Source: Paractinoplanes ovalisporus (GTDB lineage: Bacteria > Actinomycetota > Actinomycetes > Mycobacteriales > Micromonosporaceae). From it: DNA of 64,000 nucleotides. How positions within the stretch are numbered: the first letter of the stretch is position 1; every line of letters begins with the position of its first letter. Shown here piece after piece: positions 49,015-58,564 of this stretch. The notes below the pieces were generated by a model that ran no database searches, was not told the DNA's origin, and saw nothing but the letters and a program-made list of their open reading frames with translations. The position numbers and the translations under genes are program-made. The stretch lies in assembly GCF_016834655.1 (NCBI RefSeq), contig NZ_JAENHP010000015.1, positions 62,001 through 126,000 on the forward strand, read 5' to 3'.

Positions 49015-49533
49015 TCAGCTGAGGTCGTGCTGCTCGAGACCTCGCATGATCAGGGTCTGCATGGAGCCGAAACCGTAGAGATCCACGTCGGAGGACAGGG
49101 CGGCCACCTCGCGGAGCACGGGCTCGACGTCGATGCCCCGCTCGCGGGCGCGGTTGCACAGCCACCAGATCGTCATGAGCTCGTCGCGGGGGTCGGCGCC
49201 CTGGTCGCGCGCGGAGACGTGCACCAGGCGGCGGCGGAACTCCGGCCCGGTCTCCCAGTCGTACGGCAGGTGGGCGGCCCAGCTGAACGAGCCGTACGTG
49301 CGGAAGATGTCGCGGACCTCTTCGCGCGTCGGCGCACCGCCGGTCTCGTACGCGTCGAGCAGAGCCTCCAACGCTTCGGTGGCTTCGGCTGTCACACCGG
49401 CTTCCTCGAGCGGCGGCGTCCGGCGATGGGCGGCCGCCCAGTTCGGATCGCTCAGGTCGACCGGGCGCCGGGCGATCTCGCGCAGCATCTCGTCGAGGAC
49501 GACGACATCGGCCCGCACAGCAGTGAGATCCAT
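49015..49533 (-). CDS. hypothetical helical protein
   Basis: 172 residues from ATG 49533 (MDLTAVRADVVVLDEMLREI). Rich in Glu, Arg and Leu (EATEALEALLDAYETG, EEVRDIFRTYGSFSW, VLREVAALSSDVDLYGFGS). Probably all-alpha and cytoplasmic. No family recognised. It is upstream of the SUKH-3 gene with a 26-base gap, and may belong to the same immunity locus. Confidence 0.65.
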   Translation of the reverse strand: MDLTAVRADVVVLDEMLREIARRPVDLSDPNWAAAHRRTPPLEEAGVTAEATEALEALLDAYETGGAPTREEVRDIFRTYGSFSWAAHLPYDWETGPEFRRRLVHVSARDQGADPRDELMTIWWLCNRARERGIDVEPVLREVAALSSDVDLYGFGSMQTLIMRGLEQHDLS

Positions 49534-49617
49534 GCCGTCATTGTCGACGCCGCTGTCGACCCGCCCGCCCCGCACAAGCGGTTATGATCCCTGCTCCGAG
49601 CGATCACGGGGGATCCG

Positions 49618-50706
49618 ATGCGGCACATTGGCAAGATTGTCACGGCACTGCTGGGGGGCGGTGGGCTCGTCGCCCTCGTGGCGGTGGCGACACCGGCGCA
49701 GGCCGCGACCAACGGGCTCGCCACCGTGGTCGGCACGAACATCGTGCAGTACCAGGCCGGGAAGGGCCGCACGAACGGCGTGGTGCTGACCCGCTCCGGC
49801 ACGACCGTGACGATCGACGACCGTACGACGATCACGCCCGGCAAGGGATGCAAGGCCGTGGACGCGACCACCGTACGGTGCACGGCCCCGAAACTGTCCT
49901 GGGTGCGGGTCTATCTGTACGACGGCAACGACACCGTGGTCAACAAGGCCGACCTGCCCATCTCGGCCGACGGCGGCACGGGCGCCGACAAGATCGTCGG
50001 CGGGCCGTGGAACGACATCCTCAAGGGCGACGGCGGCAACGACGCCATCTGGGGCATGGCCGGCAACGACCAGATCGACGCGAGCTACGACAACGACCGG
50101 GTGTCCGGCGGGGACGGCAACGACGAGATCAAGGACGGTCCCGGTACGGACGTCGTGCTGGGCGGCAACGGCAAGGACGGATTCCACGGCGGCCCGGGCA
50201 ACGACACGTACAACGGCGGCCCGGGCAGCGATGCGTTCATCCCGTCCCAGCCCTCCGGTGCCCAGGTCAAGGCGGATGCGGACCGGTTCATCGGCGGCCC
50301 CGACCAGGACGTCGTCACCTACAGCGCCTACTCCACCGGGGTGCGCATGGACGCGGACGGCGTGACCGGCGACGACGGCCTGCCCGGCGAACGCGACACG
50401 ATCAGCACTGACATCGAAGTCCTCGTCGGCTCCCGAGGGGCCGACTGGATGGGCGGCACCGCCCGCGACGACACGTTCAACGGCATCCAGGGCAACGACA
50501 CGATCTTCGGCTACGGCGGCAACGACACCATCGACGGGGATCAGGGCTCCGACAAGCTCTACGGCGGCGACGGCGACGACGTCCTCTACGGCAGCGACGA
50601 CGACTTCGACGCCATCGACCAGCTCGATGCCGGCGCCGGCGCCGACACCTGCTACCTGACCCGCGGCGATGTGCACGTCGGCTGCGAAAGCACCGTCGGC
50701 CCGTAG
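49618..50706 (+). CDS. secreted RTX (hemolysin-type Ca-binding) repeat protein
   Basis: 362 residues with a signal peptide (IVTALLGGGGLVALVAVAT, cleavage near AQA-A). From about residue 120 there are glycine/aspartate nonapeptide repeats (GGPWNDILKGDGGNDAIWG, GGNGKDGFHGGPGNDTYNG, GYGGNDTIDGDQGSDKLYG), the calcium-binding parallel beta-roll. No catalytic domain is seen. It is exported, by the Sec pathway not type I, and may be a surface or matrix protein. TATGAT at 49583-49588 is a good -10 box. Confidence 0.9.
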   Translation: MRHIGKIVTALLGGGGLVALVAVATPAQAATNGLATVVGTNIVQYQAGKGRTNGVVLTRSGTTVTIDDRTTITPGKGCKAVDATTVRCTAPKLSWVRVYLYDGNDTVVNKADLPISADGGTGADKIVGGPWNDILKGDGGNDAIWGMAGNDQIDASYDNDRVSGGDGNDEIKDGPGTDVVLGGNGKDGFHGGPGNDTYNGGPGSDAFIPSQPSGAQVKADADRFIGGPDQDVVTYSAYSTGVRMDADGVTGDDGLPGERDTISTDIEVLVGSRGADWMGGTARDDTFNGIQGNDTIFGYGGNDTIDGDQGSDKLYGGDGDDVLYGSDDDFDAIDQLDAGAGADTCYLTRGDVHVGCESTVGP

Positions 50707-50847
50707 CGCCTTTTCATACTTGCGGCGACGACGGAAGGACGTCCGAAAAGAATCAGTCGGAACGACGACAGAATTGATCCGCCTCCGTCGATAAGTTGAT
50801 CTCGCCGCCGTGCCATGGTTGCGCATTCCTCCGGTATGGGAGTGGTC

Positions 50848-51441
50848 ATGTCACGTGTTCCGAGATCGATGCGAGCGGGGCTGGGCGGTCTTGTCCTCGC
50901 CCTGGCGTTGGCGGTCGGCGCCTGCGGCGGCTCCGACCCCGACCAGCCCAGTTCCCCGGCCGCGTCCGCCAGTGCCGATCCGCAGGCGGCCTACCCGGCC
51001 ACCGATCTGGGCGCGAGCGACCTGATAGGTCACATGGCGGCCACCGGTGATCTGGCGCTGCTCCAGTCGCTGCGACCGACGACGGCCGACTATCAGGCCC
51101 TGTTCGAGCCCGACTTCGCCGAGCGGGCGCAGCGCGCCTACGAGAAGCAGATGTGGTCCTCGATGCCGACGACGCCGAAGCCGTGGGCCGATCCCGACCA
51201 GACCGAGGTACGGGTCTGGGGCGCGAAGACCGAGGACATCCGCAAGTGGACAACCGCGGTCCGTCAGAACTTTCCGGGCGGCTACAACAAGATCAAGCAC
51301 TATCTCAAGCCGGGCCTCACGATGTATTCGATCAAGGTGGTCCGGCCGGGCGACGATCTGGGGATGGCGTTCAACGGCCTGACCCATGTCAACGGCCACT
51401 GGGCGTACTTTCCGAAGCCCTGGCGCGTGCTCGATTCCTGA
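50848..51441 (+). CDS. lipoprotein
   Basis: 197 residues from ATG 50848 (GGGAG upstream). A basic start, hydrophobic helix LGGLVLALALAVGACGG with lipobox VGAC, then an Ala/Ser-rich linker. The mature domain carries a Trp/Tyr-rich pattern (EVRVWGAKTEDIRKWTTAV, ending VNGHWAYFPKPW). Anchored outside the membrane by lipid on Cys. Followed at 28 bases by the Trypco1 gene and possibly co-transcribed with it. Confidence 0.85.
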   Translation: MSRVPRSMRAGLGGLVLALALAVGACGGSDPDQPSSPAASASADPQAAYPATDLGASDLIGHMAATGDLALLQSLRPTTADYQALFEPDFAERAQRAYEKQMWSSMPTTPKPWADPDQTEVRVWGAKTEDIRKWTTAVRQNFPGGYNKIKHYLKPGLTMYSIKVVRPGDDLGMAFNGLTHVNGHWAYFPKPWRVLDS

Positions 51442-51469
51442 CGTCCGACCGTGAACACTGAGGAGATCC

Positions 51470-51832
51470 ATGACTGAGCTGGCTCGCATCCGCCTGGCCG
51501 GTGGCGGCACGATCCTGGTCGAGTCCGACGAGGACTTCGACGACGGCCCGGTCAAGGCCGGCAAGGTGGGCGATCGGGTGCGCGACGCCGCGGCGAGCCT
51601 GCAGGAACTGCTGGAACCGGTGACCGACACCGCCGAGGCGCTGCTCGGCCAGCTCAGCCGGGCCAAGCCGGCCGAACTGGAGGTCGAGTTCGGCGTCTCG
51701 CTGTCGGCCGCGGCGGGCGCGGTCATCACCAAGACCGCGCTCAGCGGCAACATCAAGGTCAAGATGAAGTGGCGGCAGGACGGCCTGGTCGAGCCGGTCG
51801 CGCCTGAGGAGTCCGCCGCCGATCAACCGTGA
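51470..51832 (+). CDS. Trypsin-co-occurring (Trypco1, CU044_2847-like) protein
   Basis: 120 residues, AGGAG site at 51461-51465. Matches the Trypco1 layout: an opening beta strand IRLAGGGTILVESDED, a central helix (ASLQELLEPVTDTAEALLGQ) and the signature ELEVEFGVSLSAAAGAVITK, ending with IKVKMKWRQD. Trypco proteins are defined as partners of trypsin-like conflict proteins and probably present a substrate or peptide to the protease. The stop overlaps the start of the protease-STAND gene (GTGA), confirming a pair. Confidence 0.88.
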   Translation: MTELARIRLAGGGTILVESDEDFDDGPVKAGKVGDRVRDAAASLQELLEPVTDTAEALLGQLSRAKPAELEVEFGVSLSAAAGAVITKTALSGNIKVKMKWRQDGLVEPVAPEESAADQP

Positions 51833-54800
51833 GCGCCGAACCCGGCCTCCCCGGGCCGTGGTGGGCGGTCTCCGTAGCCCGGGTCACCGGTTCGGACGGG
51901 GAGACCACCGGCGCCGGGTTCCTGGTCGCCAAGGATCTGGTGCTCACGTGCGCCCATGTGGCAGTGGGCGGCCCGGGCTCCAAGGTCCGGCTCGTGTTTC
52001 CCCGGGCCCCGGGCGCGCCGAGCGTGACCGGGCGCGTTCAGGCCGAGGGCTGGTCGCCGCCGGATGCCGAGGACATCGCCGTCGTCCGGCTCATCGAGAC
52101 GCCCGCCGGCTTGCGACCGCTTCCGCTGGGCCGGTCCGAGGGGCGCCGAGGTCACTCGGTGCGCTCCTTCGGCTTCCCGGTCGGGCCGGAGGGCGAGTTC
52201 GGCGACGCCGAGGCGGGCGACCTCTTGCGCACGGGTCTGCTGCAACTGAGTGCGGCCAACGACGTCACCGTGGGGTTCAGCGGTGCCCCGGTGTGGGACG
52301 AGGTCGCCGAAGTGGTGATCGGCATGGTCTCGGCGGTGAGCCGGCCCGATCGGCTGGCCCGGCGCACCGGCATCACGTACGTCACCTCCAGCGCGGCGCT
52401 GCTGTCGGCGTGCCCGATGGCGGCCTCGGAGGAAACCTGCCCCTATCTGGGGTTGGAGCCGTTCGGCGAGGAGCACCAACGGTTCTTCCACGGCCGGACG
52501 GCCGCGGTCAGGCAGCTGCTCGAAGGTCTGGACGGCCGGCCCGAACTGAGGATCCTGCTCGGACCCTCCGGCGCCGGGAAGTCGTCGCTGGTGCGGGCCG
52601 GCCTGCTCCCCGCGCTCGCCGAGGGCGGACTGCCCGGCAGCGCGCGCTGGTCGACGACGGTGATCCGCGCCGGCGACGACGTGCCGGCCGGCCCGGGGCC
52701 CGAGCACGAACTGCTGGTCGTGGACCAGTTCGAGGCCACGCTGACCGGCGAAGGGGCCGGCGCGGGGATCGAGGCTCTGGGCGCCCGGCCCGGCCGCACG
52801 GTCCTGCTGGTGATGCGGGACGACTTCTACCCCCGGCTGGCCCAGCAGGCGCCGGACCTGCTGGCGCTCGCCGGCCGGCTGATCAACGTTCCGGCCACCC
52901 TCGCCCCCGCCGAACTGCACGACATCATCGAGGCGCCGGCCAAGGAGGTCGGCCTCGGCATCGAGCCGGGCCTGCCCGAACGGATCATCGATGACGTCCG
53001 CGCCACACAGCCGCAAGCCTCCGCGGTGGTGCTCCCGCTGCTCGAAGTCGCGCTCAGACAGCTCTGGGAGGACCGGTCGGACGGCCGGCTGACCCACGCC
53101 GCCTACGAACGGCTGGGCAGGCTGAGCGGCAGCATCACCACGTGGTGCGACCGGGCGATCCGCGGGCTGCCCGAGGCGGTCGTGCGTGACGTGCTCATCG
53201 CGATGGTCCGGCCGGCTGAGGCGGCGCGCAACGTTCCGGCCGTACGCCGTCCGCGCACCCGCGACGAGCTGCGCACCCTGGGCGGGGACGGCGCCGACGA
53301 CGTGCTGGCCGCCCTCATCGACCGGCGGCTGGTGGTGGCCCGCGACCTGGACGGCGAGCCGGGAGCCGAGCTGGCCCACGACACCCTGATCCGGGACTGG
53401 AACCGGCTCCAGAAGTGGGTCGAGCAGGACGACGGCTTCTACCGGTGGCTGGAACGGGTCGAGGGGCGGCAGCAGGCGAACGAACTGCTCGGAAGCCGGG
53501 AGCTGACCGACGGCGAGCGGTGGCTGGACGACCGGCGCCTGCCCGCGAACACCGCAGCGTTCGTCACGGCCAGCCGACGGGCCGCGCGCCGGATGGTCGT
53601 GGTCCGCCGGACGTTCCAGGCCGGCCTCGCCGTTCTCACCGTCGTGGCCACGGTGGCGGCGACGCTGGCGATCGTCTACGCCCGCCGCGCCGACAAGCAG
53701 CACGTCATCGCCCTGTCCCGCCAGCTCACGGCCCAGAGCGTCAGCATCGACGCCACCCGGCCGGCGACGGCCCGGCGGCTGGCGGCGGCCGCCTGGCAGG
53801 GGTCGCCGACCACCGAGGCCGGTGCCGCCATGACCACGCTCCTCACCGGACAGCAGTCCGTGCTGGCCGGCGGCTCCGCCCCGGTCACGACGGTGGCGTT
53901 CTCCCCCGACGGCGTGCACCTGGTCTCCGGCAGCGACGACGGCACCATCCGGTTCTGGCAGGCGGGCACGGGACGACCCGCCGGGCCGCCGGTCTCCGCG
54001 CACACACGGGCGATACTGGCGCTCGCCTACACGCCCCAGGGAGACGCGCTGGCAACGGCTTCGGTCGACGGCACCGTACGGCTGTGGGACACCGCCACCG
54101 GCAGGGCGATCGGGTCGCCGCTCGCCGCGTCCAGTAACCGGGTCAACGCCGTGGCGTTCTCGGCCGACGGCACCCGGCTCGCCACGGGCGGCGGGGACGG
54201 CAGCGTGCGGTTGTGGGATCGGCGTACGGGAAAGCCGGTCGGCACCCCCATGCGATATCCCAACCGGGTCGAGGCGGTCGCGTTCAGCCTGGACGGCCGA
54301 TGGCTCGCCACGGCGGCCCACTCGGGAACGGTCGAGCTGCGCGACCCACGATCCGGCGCCGTCGCCTTCAGCCTGTCCAACCCGGACGACGATCCGGCTT
54401 ACCGGTCGGCTGTCCGCACCCTGGCCTTCAACCAGGCGGGCACCAGGCTCGCCACCGGTGACAACGACGGCGGGGTCGGATTCTGGGACCTCGGAACACG
54501 CCGCTCGAAGCGGGTCGACACCGGCGAGGAACCCGTGCTCTCGGTGGCCTACAGCCCGGGCGGCACGCGGGTCGCGTCGGCCGGGGTCGACCGGACGGCC
54601 CGCCTGTGGGATCCGGCGGCCGGCGTCGCCCTCGGGGCACCGATCACGGCCCACGACGCGACGGTGTGGTCGGTGGCGTTCAACGGCAGCGGCAAGGTCC
54701 TGGCCACCGGCGGCGCCGACGGGACGGTCCGGCTCTGGGACTCCAGCACCGGCCGCGCCACCACCGCGCCGCTGGACACCACCGGTGCACGGCGGCTGGC

Positions 54801-55746
54801 GGTGACGATGACGCCCACCTCGTCGCTCATCGCCGACACGGACGACGAGAACACGGTTCAGCTGCGGGAGGCGGCATCCGGACGCCCGTACGGTGTCCCC
54901 CTGCGCGGTTCGGCCGACGGGGTGTACTGGCTGGCCGCCGACCGGCAACACGGCATCGCCGCCACCTCGGGCAACGAAGGCCTGATCCGGCTGTGGGACG
55001 TCCGCACCGGCCGCGAGATCGTGCCACCTCTGCCGTCGGCCGGCACCGACATGACGTTCAGTGCGGATGGAACCCACCTGGCCTCCGCCGACAACGACGG
55101 CCGGGTTTTTGTCTGGGAGATCGCCACCGGCCGCCAGGTCCGCGAGATCCGCACCGGCGACGACTTCCTCATAGCGGATCTGGAGTTCAGCCCCGACGGC
55201 ACCCTGATGACAGCGGGTTCGGACACCCGGATCCGGTTCTGGAACATCACGACCGGAGCGCTCTCCGGCGAGATCGGCGCGGATCTGCGTGAGGATCCGG
55301 ACGTGGCGGCTTACACCAGGAACGGCGATCTGCTGGCGGTCGGCGACGGATCGACCGTGGACCTGCGCGATCCGAAGACGGGCCGCTCGATCAGGAAGAT
55401 GTTCGACCCGGGCGCGGAGGACATCACGGCGCTCGCGTTCAACGCCGACGGCACCGTGATCGCTTCCGGTCACGCCCGTACCGGTGGGGTCCGGCTGTGG
55501 GACGCCGGCACCGGCCGTCTGATCGGCAGCCGCCCGGGTCACACCAAGAAGATCGAGGGCCTGGCGCTGAGCGAGGACAACGCCTTCTTCGTCTCCGTGG
55601 ACGAGGAGTTCCACACCCGCGCCTGGTTCGTGCCGAGCCCGACAGTGGCCCACCACGAGTTCTGCGCCCGCTTCGGGGGCCCGACCGGCGACGAATGGCA
55701 GCGGTACGCCCCGGGCGAACCCGGCCCTCCGAAGTGCGGAGACTAG
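51829..55746 (+). CDS. trypsin-nSTAND-WD40 conflict protein
   Basis: 1305 residues in four parts. 1-195: trypsin-like protease with triad His43 (LTCAHV), Asp82 (EDIAVVRL) and Ser151 (GFSGAPVW). 205-560: nSTAND NTPase with P-loop GPSGAGKSS (245-253) and Walker B LLVVDQFEAT. 597-617: one transmembrane helix (QAGLAVLTVVATVAATLAIV). 680-1290: about 14 WD40-like repeats (VAFSPDGVHL, GTIRFWQ; VRLWDTATG and so on), enough for two seven-bladed propellers. STAND proteins oligomerise on sensing a ligand with the propeller, and the protease is then the effector. With Trypco1 it fits a suicide or phage-defence device. Confidence 0.92.
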   Translation: MSAEPGLPGPWWAVSVARVTGSDGETTGAGFLVAKDLVLTCAHVAVGGPGSKVRLVFPRAPGAPSVTGRVQAEGWSPPDAEDIAVVRLIETPAGLRPLPLGRSEGRRGHSVRSFGFPVGPEGEFGDAEAGDLLRTGLLQLSAANDVTVGFSGAPVWDEVAEVVIGMVSAVSRPDRLARRTGITYVTSSAALLSACPMAASEETCPYLGLEPFGEEHQRFFHGRTAAVRQLLEGLDGRPELRILLGPSGAGKSSLVRAGLLPALAEGGLPGSARWSTTVIRAGDDVPAGPGPEHELLVVDQFEATLTGEGAGAGIEALGARPGRTVLLVMRDDFYPRLAQQAPDLLALAGRLINVPATLAPAELHDIIEAPAKEVGLGIEPGLPERIIDDVRATQPQASAVVLPLLEVALRQLWEDRSDGRLTHAAYERLGRLSGSITTWCDRAIRGLPEAVVRDVLIAMVRPAEAARNVPAVRRPRTRDELRTLGGDGADDVLAALIDRRLVVARDLDGEPGAELAHDTLIRDWNRLQKWVEQDDGFYRWLERVEGRQQANELLGSRELTDGERWLDDRRLPANTAAFVTASRRAARRMVVVRRTFQAGLAVLTVVATVAATLAIVYARRADKQHVIALSRQLTAQSVSIDATRPATARRLAAAAWQGSPTTEAGAAMTTLLTGQQSVLAGGSAPVTTVAFSPDGVHLVSGSDDGTIRFWQAGTGRPAGPPVSAHTRAILALAYTPQGDALATASVDGTVRLWDTATGRAIGSPLAASSNRVNAVAFSADGTRLATGGGDGSVRLWDRRTGKPVGTPMRYPNRVEAVAFSLDGRWLATAAHSGTVELRDPRSGAVAFSLSNPDDDPAYRSAVRTLAFNQAGTRLATGDNDGGVGFWDLGTRRSKRVDTGEEPVLSVAYSPGGTRVASAGVDRTARLWDPAAGVALGAPITAHDATVWSVAFNGSGKVLATGGADGTVRLWDSSTGRATTAPLDTTGARRLAVTMTPTSSLIADTDDENTVQLREAASGRPYGVPLRGSADGVYWLAADRQHGIAATSGNEGLIRLWDVRTGREIVPPLPSAGTDMTFSADGTHLASADNDGRVFVWEIATGRQVREIRTGDDFLIADLEFSPDGTLMTAGSDTRIRFWNITTGALSGEIGADLREDPDVAAYTRNGDLLAVGDGSTVDLRDPKTGRSIRKMFDPGAEDITALAFNADGTVIASGHARTGGVRLWDAGTGRLIGSRPGHTKKIEGLALSEDNAFFVSVDEEFHTRAWFVPSPTVAHHEFCARFGGPTGDEWQRYAPGEPGPPKCGD

Positions 55747-55791
55747 CGCGCTCACCGAGCGGCCACCCCGGGGATCCTCTAGCGTCGGGGC

Positions 55792-57783
55792 ATGAGCGCC
55801 TCACCGACGCATCGCCGCATCGGCCGGATTCCTGTGGTTGACGTCGCCCCGGTCGTGGACGGCGGCAACCGCCCCGCCAAGTCCGTCGTGGGCGAGGAAT
55901 TCGAGGTCACGGCCACGGTCTTCCGGGAAGGGCACGACGCGGTCAACGCCACCGTCGTGCTGGTCGACCCGGCCGGACGGGAACGCCGGCTGCCCATGAC
56001 GAGGGTGAACGCCGGGCTGGACGCGTGGGCGGTGACCGTCTCGGCCGACAGCGCGGGGCTCTGGTCGTACGGGATCGAGGGTTGGTCCGACCCGTACGGG
56101 ACCTGGAACCACGACGCCGTCATCAAGGTCGGCGCCGGGGTCGACGTCGAACTGATGCTCGAGGAGGGCGCCCGCGTTCTGGAACGTGCGGTCGCCGAGG
56201 TGGTGCGCACCAAGGAACAGGTGGCCGTGCTGGACGACGCGGCGGCCGCGCTGCGTGACACTGCGACTTCCCCCGAGGTACGGCTCAACGCCGGTCTCTC
56301 CTCGTCCGTCGTGCGGGAGCTGCGGGAACGTCCGCTGCGCGAGCACGTGTCGGCCACCCCGCGCACGCCGTGGCTGGTCGAACGGGAACGAGCCCTCTAC
56401 GGCGCCTGGTACGAGTTCTTCCCGCGCTCCGAGGGCGCCCACTTCGACGAGGCGGCCGGCGGCTGGGTCAGCGGCACCTTCCGGACGGCCGCCGAGCGCC
56501 TGGACGCCGTGGCCGGCATGGGCTTCGACGTCATCTACCTGACCCCGATCCACCCGATCGGCCGGATCAACCGCAAGGGCGCCAACAACAGCCTGCGCGC
56601 GAACGAGAGCGACCCCGGATCCCCGTACGCGATCGGTTCCGCCGACGGTGGTCACGACGCCATCCACCCCGACCTGGGCACGTTCGACGACTTCGACGCG
56701 TTCGTGGAGCGGGCCCGCGGGCTGGGCATGGAGGTCGCGCTCGACATCGCGCTCAACTGCGCGCCCGACCACCCGTGGGTCGCCGAGCACCCGGAGTGGT
56801 TCACCACCCGGGCCGACGGCTCGATCGCCTATGCGGAGAACCCGCCGAAGAAGTACCAGGACATCTATCCGCTCAACTTCGACAACGACCCCGAGGGCAT
56901 CTACGCCGAGGTCCGCCGGATCATCCAGCTCTGGATCGACCACGGCGTGACGATCTTCCGGGTGGACAACCCGCACACCAAGCCGGTCGAGTTCTGGGAG
57001 TGGCTGATCGCCGACGTCGCCCAGGACCACCCGGAGATCATCTGGCTGGCCGAGGCGTTCACCCGGCCGCCGATGATGCACAACCTGGCCAAGGTGGGGT
57101 TCCAGCAGTCGTACACGTACTACGCCTGGCGGCACTCGAAGGCCGAGATCGAGGAGTATCTGCGCGAGCTGTCCGGGCCCGCGGCGGCGTACATGCGGCC
57201 CAGCTTCTGGCCGACCACGCACGACATCCTGACGCCGTTCATGCAGCGCAGCGGGCCGCCCGGGTGGGTGATGCGGGCGGCGCTGGCGGCGACCCTGGTT
57301 CCCACGTACGGGATCTACGCCGGTTACGAGCTGGTCGAGAACGTGGCCCGCCCCGGAGCCGAGGAACAGATCGACAACGAGAAGTACCAGTACAAGAACC
57401 GCCGCTGGGCCGAGCGGGGCGAGCAGTCACTGGCGCCGTTCCTGACCCGCCTCAACGAGATCCGGCGCGCCCACCCGGCCCTGCACTGGCTGCGCAACCT
57501 GCGCTTCCACTCCGCCGACGACCCCGAGGTGCTGGTCTTCTCGAAGGCCCGCCGGGTCTACGACCGCGACGACGTCATCCTGGTGGTGGCCAACCTCGAC
57601 CCGTCCCAGACGCGGGAGACGACGATCCGCCTCGACATGCCGGAGCTGGGTCTGGGCTGGACCGACACGTTCGTGGCCCACGACCTGATCACCGGCCAGC
57701 ACTGGAACTGGGGTCAGAACGCCTTCGTGCGGCTGGGCCCGGAGACCGAGGCCGTCCACATCATCCACGTCAGGCCCTATTGA
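55792..57783 (+). CDS. glgE: alpha-1,4-glucan:maltose-1-phosphate maltosyltransferase
   Basis: 663 residues, full length for GlgE, which extends alpha-glucan with maltose from maltose 1-phosphate (GH13_3). N-terminal beta domain 1-200, then the barrel: YLTPIHPIGRINRKGANN, DIALNCAPDHPWV, nucleophile Asp in FRVDNPHTKPVEFWEW, acid Glu in IWLAEAFTRPPMM and Asp in TTHDILTPF, with C-terminal WGQNAFVRLGPETE. Start ATG 55792 follows TAGCGT at 55780-55785 (leaderless). The usual neighbours treS, pep2 and glgB are absent. It is downstream of the conflict protein by 45 bases. Confidence 0.95.
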   Translation: MSASPTHRRIGRIPVVDVAPVVDGGNRPAKSVVGEEFEVTATVFREGHDAVNATVVLVDPAGRERRLPMTRVNAGLDAWAVTVSADSAGLWSYGIEGWSDPYGTWNHDAVIKVGAGVDVELMLEEGARVLERAVAEVVRTKEQVAVLDDAAAALRDTATSPEVRLNAGLSSSVVRELRERPLREHVSATPRTPWLVERERALYGAWYEFFPRSEGAHFDEAAGGWVSGTFRTAAERLDAVAGMGFDVIYLTPIHPIGRINRKGANNSLRANESDPGSPYAIGSADGGHDAIHPDLGTFDDFDAFVERARGLGMEVALDIALNCAPDHPWVAEHPEWFTTRADGSIAYAENPPKKYQDIYPLNFDNDPEGIYAEVRRIIQLWIDHGVTIFRVDNPHTKPVEFWEWLIADVAQDHPEIIWLAEAFTRPPMMHNLAKVGFQQSYTYYAWRHSKAEIEEYLRELSGPAAAYMRPSFWPTTHDILTPFMQRSGPPGWVMRAALAATLVPTYGIYAGYELVENVARPGAEEQIDNEKYQYKNRRWAERGEQSLAPFLTRLNEIRRAHPALHWLRNLRFHSADDPEVLVFSKARRVYDRDDVILVVANLDPSQTRETTIRLDMPELGLGWTDTFVAHDLITGQHWNWGQNAFVRLGPETEAVHIIHVRPY

Positions 57784-58555
57784 CCGGCAGCCACGCGGTG
57801 GCGAAGTCGACCACCGCCCGCTGCGGCATCAGCCGGGCCGGCGCGCTGCCGACCGTTCCGAGGTCGACAACGCCCTGCGCCTCATAGGCGGCGCCGATCT
57901 GGGGAAAGTCCGAGGCGTCGGCGTCCGGCGCGGTCCAGGTGACCCAGCGGCTGCCGCCTCCCGGCTCGCGGACCGCGGCGCCGTGGTCGGCCATCACCGG
58001 CGGCGTCTGGCGGCATTCGGCCAGGTGCATCGAGGTGTTGCGGTCGTGACCGCAGCCGAGCAGCAGAATCTTGCCGTCGGCGCGGTAGACGGCCCCGAGC
58101 GGCGAGCCGTCGCCGAGCCCGTCCTCGAGCGGGTGGTTGCCGGTCACGTCGGCCGCGCTCGCACCCAGCGCGGCGAAAGACACCTGCGGGTGGGAGCTGC
58201 GCCGGGCGCCGGGCCAGGTGCGGACGAGCTCGGGGAACACACCCATGTGCTGGCTGGGGGTGCGGGCCGGGTCGAAGCCGGGGCTCTGCTCGCGGATCAC
58301 CGGCCACCACGCCTCGGGCACGGGCGGCCGGGTCCACTCGGCCGGGTCCGAGTTGGCCGGGTTGTGGGTCGGCACCACCAGGGTCCCGGCCGGGGTCAGC
58401 ACGTCGAGGAAGGCCTCGACGACGGCCTGCACCCCGCCGGCCAGGGAACCCACCGCCCGCATCGACGAATGCACGATGACGGTGTCACCGGGGGCCAGAC
58501 CGAGGGCGCGGAGGTCGGTGGCCAGCGAGGCGGCCGTGTGCGGAAGCGTCTGCAT
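57770..58555 (-). CDS. aminoglycoside N3-acetyltransferase (AAC(3))-like protein
   Basis: 261 residues of the antibiotic N-acetyltransferase family: APGDTVIVHSSMRAVGSLAG, LVVPTHNPANS, then GVFPELVRTWPGARRS and HPLEDGLGDGSPLGAVYRAD with the catalytic His. AAC(3) enzymes acetylate the 3-amino group of 2-deoxystreptamine drugs using acetyl-CoA; many chromosomal relatives have other roles. It overlaps the 3' end of glgE by 14 bases on the opposite strand. Confidence 0.85.
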   Translation of the reverse strand: MQTLPHTAASLATDLRALGLAPGDTVIVHSSMRAVGSLAGGVQAVVEAFLDVLTPAGTLVVPTHNPANSDPAEWTRPPVPEAWWPVIREQSPGFDPARTPSQHMGVFPELVRTWPGARRSSHPQVSFAALGASAADVTGNHPLEDGLGDGSPLGAVYRADGKILLLGCGHDRNTSMHLAECRQTPPVMADHGAAVREPGGGSRWVTWTAPDADASDFPQIGAAYEAQGVVDLGTVGSAPARLMPQRAVVDFATAWLPVNRA

Positions 58556-58564
58556 GTGGGGGCC

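Noticed and set aside
51823..55755. 1310-codon minus-strand frame opposite the trypsin-nSTAND-WD40 gene
   Set aside because: It mirrors the real gene exactly; no domain is found in it and its composition is shadow-like.
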